A model generated the notes under the pieces. That model was not told where the DNA came from. It worked only from the letters and a program-made list of their open reading frames with translations, and did not search any database. This document shows positions 13,244-18,692 of a DNA stretch of 18,692 nt, piece by piece. The position numbers were made by a program, and so were the translations under genes. Within the stretch, counting starts at the first letter, position 1. Each line of letters begins with the position of its first letter. Origin of the DNA: Bacteroidales bacterium (GTDB lineage Bacteria > Bacteroidota > Bacteroidia > Bacteroidales > Paludibacteraceae); contig CAAFYY010000083.1 of assembly GCA_900767385.1 (NCBI GenBank), positions 1-18,692 on the forward strand, given 5' to 3'.

Positions 13244-15211
13244 CTATTCTTTTTTAGATTGTTTATAACTGTATTTCAACACTTTTTCGTTGACCCGCTC
13301 ACGTTCCTCGTCGCTCCACCATCCCCATTTATTGAAATAGCGGATGGCGCTCATCACATGAACACCCAGCAGATGCCAGGTCTTGTAGCTACCCCTTTCG
13401 TGCTGATGGACGATGGCAACAGACGGGAAGAAGAGGGTGCGATATCTCTGATGGATGCGGCGCGAGAGGTCGACGTCTTCCATATAGAGGAAGAAGCGAG
13501 GGTCGAAGAGTCCGACGTCTCTCAAGGCATCGGCACGCAATAGCATGAAGCAGCCTGAGATATGCGGTATCGGCATCTCGCAATCGTAGTTCGTATGACG
13601 CAGTTCCAGTCGCGACACCCGCTTCGACATCCAGCAGGCGGGCAAGAAGCGGCGTCCGAAGAGGTCCAACGGCGTAGGAAGGAGTCGGCAGAGATGCTGC
13701 AACTTACCATTCGGATAATAGACCTTCGGCATCAAGGCGCCGATGGTGGCGTCGCCATCCATCTCCTCCACCAGACGCGACAGATCCTCAGGACGGAAGG
13801 CGACGTCGGCATTGATGGCGAGGTGGTAAGGGACGTGCTGACTGAAGGTGCGATAGAACGCCTCGTTGTGTCCGCGACCATAGCCGAGGTTGGTGGCATA
13901 ATGGGTGTAGAAGGCAGGGAGTGTCCGGTAGCGGTTGTCTGCCTCGGGCGAGTTGTCTATCAAGAGGATATCGTTGACCACCGCGCTCTGTCGGAGGGTC
14001 TTGACCACGGTCTCCACCTCTTCGAAGGTGTTGCGATAGAGAACGACAGAGACGTTCAGGCGTCCGTGGGCTGTCGGCGTGTGTTGCTCGTCGCCCAGCC
14101 CATAGACTGCACTGATAGGCGCATGCAGATTCGATGTCAAGAACTGACTCTTGATCCATGCCGTGGCCCCTTCGGAGAGACGCCGACGGAGTGGCTCATC
14201 CTCCACCAGTCGGTCGACAGCCTGTGCGAAGCCTTTGATGTCGCGGTTTGGCAACACGAAGCCTGTCTCGCCGTCGCGGTTGACCCAGTTGACGCCAGAG
14301 CCCTCGATATCGTACGACACAGCCGGCAGACCGCAATAGAGCGCCTCTGCCAGAGCCACGCCAAACGCCTCGCTACGGAGGTAGGAGGGGAAGACGAAGA
14401 GGGTGGCGGCACGGAGATAGCAGCGGAGCTCGTCGTCGGAGAGTCGGCCAAGGAAATGGATTCTCGAACTGTCGGATGCGAGACGTTGTATGATCTGCGT
14501 TTGCGGACCGCTGCCTGCCACGAGGAGGACGCAGTCGGAGGTCATCTGTTTCTCGATTTCCACGAGGTAGCGCAGACCCTTGTATTCCACATGACGTCCC
14601 ACGAAGAGGGCAATCTTCTTGTTGCCCCATTGCCTTCGGATGGTCTCCACCACCTGCTCGTCGCCAGGCTGCATCATCATCTTCTTCTCGCTCACGACGT
14701 TGGGCAGCACCACGGTCTTGTCCTGGAAATCCCTCAGCGGCAAGGAGAAGCGTTTGTAGGCCTCGCTGGTCACGAAGACACGATAGGCCTTTTGGAGCAG
14801 ACGGCGTTCCCAGCTGCGATAGAGGGGATAGACAAGGCGTTGTCCCAAGATATCGGAGTGCCAATGGAGCACAATCTTATACTCGTTGCCGCCAACCATC
14901 TGGAGCAGGATGGCAGCCAGAGGATTCGGCAGATGGAGATGGATATACTCTGGTTGGAACACGCCAAGAATCCGTTTCAGGTGTCTTCGGAAGTGTGTGG
15001 CGATGGGTTGAGACATCAGTGTTCCGACGATGCCGACGCGTGTCACGGGGATATCGTCGACCACCTCTTCCACCGTCTCGTTCTTATCGTTGAAGCAAAG
15101 GATTCGCTGCTCGTGACGTCCGGCGAGTTCTTTCACCAACGTACGAGCCACATCTTCAATTCCCCCGAAGTAGGGTTCATAGAATTTCGAGATATGTAGA
15201 ATCTTAGCCAT
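13244..15211 (-). CDS. Bifunctional glycosyltransferase: GT4 domain fused to GT2 domain
   Basis: I start at the ATG at 15209-15211 (655 residues, MAKILHISKFYEPYFGGIED); an in-frame start at 15292 would overlap the upstream gene. Residues 1 to about 370 are a GT-B enzyme of family GT4: 'YEPYFGGIEDVARTL' at the front, 'ALFVGRHVEYKGLRYLV' opening the nucleotide-sugar domain (201-217), and the EX7E pair E281/E289 in 'SEAFGVALAEALYCGLP'. After a linker at about 371-384, residues 385-655 are a GT-A enzyme of family GT2 like WbbL-type rhamnosyltransferases: 'LNVSVVLYRNTFEEVETVVK', 'ILLIDNSPEADN', 'NLGYGRGHNEAF', 'LAINADVAF' with D469 as the likely metal ligand, and 'DPRFFLYMEDVDLSRR' (570-585). It may add two consecutive sugars to a polysaccharide repeat unit. 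No frameshift separates the halves, so this is a true continuous fusion. Confidence 0.94.
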   Translation of the reverse strand: MAKILHISKFYEPYFGGIEDVARTLVKELAGRHEQRILCFNDKNETVEEVVDDIPVTRVGIVGTLMSQPIATHFRRHLKRILGVFQPEYIHLHLPNPLAAILLQMVGGNEYKIVLHWHSDILGQRLVYPLYRSWERRLLQKAYRVFVTSEAYKRFSLPLRDFQDKTVVLPNVVSEKKMMMQPGDEQVVETIRRQWGNKKIALFVGRHVEYKGLRYLVEIEKQMTSDCVLLVAGSGPQTQIIQRLASDSSRIHFLGRLSDDELRCYLRAATLFVFPSYLRSEAFGVALAEALYCGLPAVSYDIEGSGVNWVNRDGETGFVLPNRDIKGFAQAVDRLVEDEPLRRRLSEGATAWIKSQFLTSNLHAPISAVYGLGDEQHTPTAHGRLNVSVVLYRNTFEEVETVVKTLRQSAVVNDILLIDNSPEADNRYRTLPAFYTHYATNLGYGRGHNEAFYRTFSQHVPYHLAINADVAFRPEDLSRLVEEMDGDATIGALMPKVYYPNGKLQHLCRLLPTPLDLFGRRFLPACWMSKRVSRLELRHTNYDCEMPIPHISGCFMLLRADALRDVGLFDPRFFLYMEDVDLSRRIHQRYRTLFFPSVAIVHQHERGSYKTWHLLGVHVMSAIRYFNKWGWWSDEERERVNEKVLKYSYKQSKKE

Positions 15212-15225
15212 GTTGTTTCGTTTTT

Positions 15226-16269
15226 CTATTCCAAGACACGAAGCAGTTCGTAGATCTTCGTTGCCGAGCTGCTCCATGAGAACTGTTTGCAACGCGCTCT
15301 CCCCTGCTCTACGAAGCGGCGGCAGAGGGTGTCGTCGTTCAGCATGCGCTCCATCTGTCGTGCAATGGACGCCACATCCAAGGGGTTGCAGTAGAGAGCC
15401 GAGTCGCCAGCCACCTCATGGAAGGGTGGGATGTCGGAGAGCAAGACGGGGCATCCGAAGTGCATCGCCTCCAACACCGGTATGCCGAATCCCTCATAGA
15501 GGGAGGGGTAGACAAAGAGGCGGGCATGGGCGTAGCAGGCTGCAAGGGCTTCGCTGTCGAGGTAGCCCACGAAGCGGATGCGACTGTCTGTTGACTCCAA
15601 GCCGTCGACCTCGGCAAACACCTTATTGCGGGCGCCGACCACGATGAGCTGCACATCCCTCCGCCCCATCTGTCGGAACGCCTCCAAGAGTCGGGAGAGA
15701 TTCTTGCGAGGGTCGATGGAGGAGACGGCCAAGACGTAGTCGTTCGCCTCTGGGGGTTGTCCGACCGCCATGTCGTCGGCCACGGCGTTATAGGCCACGA
15801 GGATCTTCTCTGGCGCGATGCCGAGGTGCTTCACGATCTCCCCTTTCGAGAAGTCGCTGACGGTGATGATGCGACGGGCGCGACGGGCAGAGAGGGGCGT
15901 CATCAGACGGTACCACCACCGGTAGCCTCTTGAGAACCACTGCGGATTCTCCAGAAAGGAGAGGTCGTGGATGGTGGTGACACAATTATTATATAGTATC
16001 GGACTAAGTCCGGCAAAATTCACGAGCAGGGCGCCACGGTGATGACGGCGCACATAGAGGGGCAGTTCGACCTGCTCCCAGAGGTGGGAGGCTGTGCGGC
16101 CAACCCGCTCCACGGGGAAAGGCAACTCCCGCTGATAGAGCGTACCACGAGGCGCCAACACCAAGATATCGACGCCCTGAGCCACCAGAGCGCGACATAT
16201 CTCGAAGGCATAGCGATGGACGCCAGCCGGCTGTTGGGTCAGGAAACGTCCGTTAACGAGCACTCTCAT
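15226..16269 (-). CDS. GT4-family glycosyltransferase
   Basis: The protein (347 residues) is a GT-B retaining glycosyltransferase, probably working on an undecaprenyl-linked glycan at the cytoplasmic face of the inner membrane. The N-terminal domain opens 'MRVLVNGRFLTQQPAGVHRY' and holds 'TTIHDLSFLENP'. The C-terminal domain begins around 'YVLAVSSIDPRKNLSRLLEA' (178-197), the usual sugar-nucleotide site, and contains the EX7E motif E259/E267 in 'PSLYEGFGIPVLEAMHFGCP'. This is the pattern of WbaZ/mannosyltransferase-like enzymes, but donor sugar cannot be read from sequence. Its start overlaps the end of the preceding GT2 gene by 17 bases and its stop is 14 bases before the fusion gene. Unlike the fusion, it has no second catalytic domain. 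Confidence 0.95.
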   Translation of the reverse strand: MRVLVNGRFLTQQPAGVHRYAFEICRALVAQGVDILVLAPRGTLYQRELPFPVERVGRTASHLWEQVELPLYVRRHHRGALLVNFAGLSPILYNNCVTTIHDLSFLENPQWFSRGYRWWYRLMTPLSARRARRIITVSDFSKGEIVKHLGIAPEKILVAYNAVADDMAVGQPPEANDYVLAVSSIDPRKNLSRLLEAFRQMGRRDVQLIVVGARNKVFAEVDGLESTDSRIRFVGYLDSEALAACYAHARLFVYPSLYEGFGIPVLEAMHFGCPVLLSDIPPFHEVAGDSALYCNPLDVASIARQMERMLNDDTLCRRFVEQGRARCKQFSWSSSATKIYELLRVLE

Positions 16270-17110
16270 AACTCTTATTTAACGCAGAAAGTGCCGTTTT
16301 ATTGCCACAAAGACGGTACTGAATAGCACGAACGATGCGCACCCACCCACGAAGGTGCGGATAATGAAGACGATAGAAGTGCCACATGCTTTTCAACACG
16401 GTCTCACGATGCTGTCCCGTGCTGACCCCCTGTTTGTGGAGGTAGTAGGTCTCGGCTGTCGAGACGAGTCGGAAACCAGCTTGTCGCAGTCGGAAGGCGT
16501 AGTCGGCATCTTCGTAGTAGAGGAAATACGACTCATCCCATTCCGGCGCTTCGACGGAGGTGAAGAGGCAGGCGCCACAGATATAGCGGTGACTCGGCCA
16601 GAGGGGTCGGGAGAAGGCCAGACCAGTCGGGAGGTTCAGATAGTGGAAGCCTGCGTGGCGCCGCTCGCCCGTATAGAAGTTACGCTCTTCGGCAGCGATG
16701 GCCACGGAGGTCTTGCCGTGTTGCAGCGCCGTCCGCTCCAGTGTCTCGACGAACTGCTCGGGCACCTCGGTATCGTTGTTGAGCCAGAGGACGAAGGGGG
16801 TGCTGAGATGGCTCCGGACGAAGCGTAGCAGGAGGTTGTTGCCATAGGCAAAGCCGCCGTTGCGCTGGGAGAGGAGGAGGTGGACACGGCCATGGGCGGA
16901 GAGGGAGACCGCGTGGAAGGTGTGTTCGTCGGCGGTGTTCCAGACGCTCACGTCGTCGCCCCACGCCTGCCGCATCTGCTCCACGGAGTCGTTGGTAGAG
17001 CCGTTGTCGACCACGACGATATGGCACGCCCCCTTGCGCAGACTCTCCACGCAAGCCAGCGTATCTTGGTAGGCATTGTAGTTGATCAGGCAAACGGCGG
17101 TCTGTATCAT
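16253..17110 (-). CDS. GT2-family glycosyltransferase
   Basis: The protein (285 residues) is a GT-A inverting glycosyltransferase. Visible motifs are 'TAVCLINYNAYQDTLACVES' at the front, 'VVVDNGSTNDS' (32-42) for nucleotide binding, 'QRNGGFAYGNNLL' (82-94), 'LWLNNDTEVP' (109-118) with D113 as the metal-binding residue, and 'DESYFLYYEDADYAFRLRQA' (192-211) with the catalytic acidic pair E200-D201. The C-terminal part has 'KSMWHFYRLHYPHL', seen in rhamnosyltransferase-like GT2 enzymes of surface polysaccharide loci. It begins 3 bases after the upstream GT2 gene and overlaps the next gene by 17 bases, so expression is tightly linked. The donor sugar is unknown. Confidence 0.95.
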   Translation of the reverse strand: MIQTAVCLINYNAYQDTLACVESLRKGACHIVVVDNGSTNDSVEQMRQAWGDDVSVWNTADEHTFHAVSLSAHGRVHLLLSQRNGGFAYGNNLLLRFVRSHLSTPFVLWLNNDTEVPEQFVETLERTALQHGKTSVAIAAEERNFYTGERRHAGFHYLNLPTGLAFSRPLWPSHRYICGACLFTSVEAPEWDESYFLYYEDADYAFRLRQAGFRLVSTAETYYLHKQGVSTGQHRETVLKSMWHFYRLHYPHLRGWVRIVRAIQYRLCGNKTALSALNKSYESAR

Positions 17111-17113
17111 TCT

Positions 17114-17941
17114 CTATCTAAATATTATGCGTAGTGTAGATTTTCTTTTCTCTGCGTCGTCGCCCCTCAAGAGCATCTGCACCCATCGGAGCAGCATGCG
17201 GAGGCGGAACATCAGGGCAGTCATCGTTCCCACCTCTTTAGCCCAGCGCAGATGGGCATGGAGATAACCACGGTAACGCATCAGACTCATTCCCGTATTC
17301 TCTGAAAGCGAATGGGTCAGCTCGCAATCCAAGACACAGGTTCTCCATTGCCGCCGATGAAACTGGTGATACATCCAGTGGTCGAGCATATCCAAAGGAT
17401 ATTCCTCGTTGAATCCGTTCATTGCCAAAAGTTTATCTACATTCAACAATGAGCACGAGTTGAACGCCGTAAGCACCCTGCCATCTCTCAAGGGGCTGCA
17501 GGCAGTCACGGGTTCGCATCGCCAAGCTACCCCTTTCCACGGCCGGTAAGCTGCTGGCGACATGTGTATATTATTTTGTATCAGCGAAGGCACGGCTGCC
17601 ACCATTTCGGTTCTGCCAGAAGCAACGAAGGCATCCAGCGAACGGAGATAGTCTGCGGTCAAGACGGTGTCCTGATCAAGCAGCAGAAGCCATTGGCACC
17701 CATTCTCTCTGGCACGGCCCAAGGCAAAGTTGTATGCCTTGGCGAGTCCGTCGTTGGCGGTGGCGTTGACAACCTCAGCCTCCGCACACTCGACGACGAT
17801 GTCTGTGGAGTTGTTGTAGATGCAGAGGTGGTATCCACCCCTAAGGCAATCACGATACTGCATGAAGGTGCGAAGGGCAATGCTCTGCTCTGCCCTCATG
17901 CCGTAAAGGACCACGACAACCTGTATAGCTCTGTTAATCAT
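17114..17941 (-). CDS. GT2-family (rhamnosyltransferase-like) glycosyltransferase
   Basis: The product has 275 residues and a GT-A fold. The front 'IQVVVVLYGMRAEQSIALRT' and 'LCIYNNSTD' (39-47) form the nucleotide-binding region. 'ANDGLAKAYNFAL' (62-74) and 'WLLLLDQDTVL' (84-94), with the D89-Q-D91 motif, are typical of the rhamnosyltransferase branch of GT2. The later part holds 'FNSCSLLNVDKLLAMNGFNE' and 'DMLDHWMYHQFHRRQW' (183-198), where the acidic pair normally seen as 'ED' is replaced by 'LDHW'. It probably adds one sugar of the repeat unit encoded by this locus. Its ATG overlaps the stop of the polymerase gene by 8 bases. Confidence 0.92.
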   Translation of the reverse strand: MINRAIQVVVVLYGMRAEQSIALRTFMQYRDCLRGGYHLCIYNNSTDIVVECAEAEVVNATANDGLAKAYNFALGRARENGCQWLLLLDQDTVLTADYLRSLDAFVASGRTEMVAAVPSLIQNNIHMSPAAYRPWKGVAWRCEPVTACSPLRDGRVLTAFNSCSLLNVDKLLAMNGFNEEYPLDMLDHWMYHQFHRRQWRTCVLDCELTHSLSENTGMSLMRYRGYLHAHLRWAKEVGTMTALMFRLRMLLRWVQMLLRGDDAEKRKSTLRIIFR

Positions 17942-18692
17942 CTATCTTGACGAGGGATTTGCTATTCTTGGTGAATACGCGATACTTCGTAGCAAGGAAC
18001 GGCAGCAGCAGGAAGATCCATTGTTTGACGTAGGCCAACAGCGAGGTCATCAGCATCTCGTTGGCAAACTGGATGACCAGGAAGTTGACGCAGACGGAAT
18101 AGAGCAAGACATAGAACGCCCCACCCAGTTGCGCCTTCTTGAAGAGGTAGCCGTAGAGGGAACCCATCAGAATGGCGAAGAGGCCGACACCGACGTAGCC
18201 GAAGTCTTTGAAGAAGGGGTACATGGTGGTGTAGGTGTTGGTCTCGATAGGCTTGGAGATGAAGGGGAGGAGCGAACTGGGCGGCTCCACGGAGGAGAGT
18301 CCCAGCTTATTGAGCACCGCATAGATGGCGCGAAACACGTTCTCGCCCCAATGGGCTGCAGAGGCGGGCTCGAGGGTGTCGAAGGCGGAGATGCTGCTCA
18401 AGAGGTAGAGGACGGTGAAACTGTTTTTGTTGACGCCGCCGAAGTCGGTGGCATATCTCGCCGCCTGGATGCCGACGAAGAGGACAAAGAGCACGCCCAT
18501 GCCGATGAGGATATGACGGAGCGTGATTTTCTGCTTGAAGTAGAGGACGGTGACGGTGGTGAGGAAGAAGGAGAGGAAACCCCATTTCGACATCGTGAGG
18601 AAGGCAAAGCCAAGGAGGATGGTGCCCGCCAGGATGACTCGCCAACGGGAACTCCTGTCGGCATAGTAGAGCTCAAGCATGTAGCTCACCTG
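17934..18692 (-). CDS. Polysaccharide repeat-unit polymerase (Wzy-like), 5' end outside window
   Basis: The frame is open to the window edge; 252 residues of the C-terminal part are visible and no true start can be assigned (the first possible start, GTG at 18687-18689, is internal to a continuing frame). It is a multi-spanning membrane protein with hydrophobic segments such as 'VILAGTILLGFAFLTMS', 'ILIGMGVLFVLFVGIQAARY', 'GYVGVGLFAILMGSLYGYLF' and 'FYVLLYSVCVNFLVIQFAN'. A large polar loop between them carries 'PFISKPIETNTYTTMYPFFK' and 'DFGYVGVG', a phrase common in O-antigen/oligosaccharide repeat-unit polymerases. Such enzymes join lipid-linked repeats in the periplasm in the Wzx/Wzy pathway. 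Its position ahead of four glycosyltransferase genes supports this. O-antigen ligase is a less likely alternative. Confidence 0.82.
   Translation of the reverse strand, partial: QVSYMLELYYADRSSRWRVILAGTILLGFAFLTMSKWGFLSFFLTTVTVLYFKQKITLRHILIGMGVLFVLFVGIQAARYATDFGGVNKNSFTVLYLLSSISAFDTLEPASAAHWGENVFRAIYAVLNKLGLSSVEPPSSLLPFISKPIETNTYTTMYPFFKDFGYVGVGLFAILMGSLYGYLFKKAQLGGAFYVLLYSVCVNFLVIQFANEMLMTSLLAYVKQWIFLLLPFLATKYRVFTKNSKSLVKIDD

Noticed and set aside
13562..15199. A very long open frame (545 codons) on the plus strand opposite the GT4-GT2 fusion gene
   Set aside because: Its translation has no domain, no hydrophobic or repeated pattern and many His/Asp-rich stretches. The minus-strand frame encodes two complete enzymes; the open antisense frame is explained by its GC-rich codon use.

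Overview
The window reads as a chromosomal segment of a Bacteroidota member, most likely order Bacteroidales and Prevotella-like. Three things point there: promoters with a TAnnTTTG -7 box rather than sigma70 boxes, an envelope operon of two tandem-parvulin foldases followed by an OstA-like protein, and protein wording typical of Bacteroidales. I cannot name a species. Every gene I can support lies on the minus strand, so transcription runs from high to low coordinates. I see no rRNA, tRNA, CRISPR array or insertion sequence, and no gene-free stretch exceeds 300 bases.

Region A (18692 to about 10903) is one tightly packed operon. In transcription order it holds the C-terminal part of a polysaccharide polymerase, two GT2 glycosyltransferases, a GT4 glycosyltransferase, a large GT4-GT2 fusion, a MarC-family membrane protein, a WbqC-family protein and a branched-chain aminotransferase (ilvE). 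Junctions range from a 17-base overlap to a 14-base gap. A strong intrinsic terminator follows ilvE. The first five genes look like part of an O-antigen or exopolysaccharide locus whose initiating transferase and flippase would lie outside the window. They are visibly more GC-rich than the left half.

Region B (10902 to 8900) holds three tandem paralogues of small secreted outer-membrane beta-barrel proteins. The first is single and ends in a hairpin terminator. The promoter of the next pair is built onto the base of that terminator. The pair ends in its own terminator.

Region C (8847 to 1) starts with a clear -7 box and is a six-gene operon: gpmI (phosphoglycerate mutase), two secreted multi-parvulin chaperones, an OstA/LPS-transport-like protein, a universal-stress-like protein and a LysM protein fused to a periplasmic-binding-protein-like domain (cut by the window start). 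The secreted members suggest outer-membrane assembly and cell-wall interaction; the glycolytic leader gene is the odd partner.

I did not find convincing evidence of a wholly new system. The points most worth following are the double glycosyltransferase fusion, the glycolysis-plus-envelope operon, the promoter fused to a terminator, and the wbqC/ilvE overlap with its AT-rich tail.
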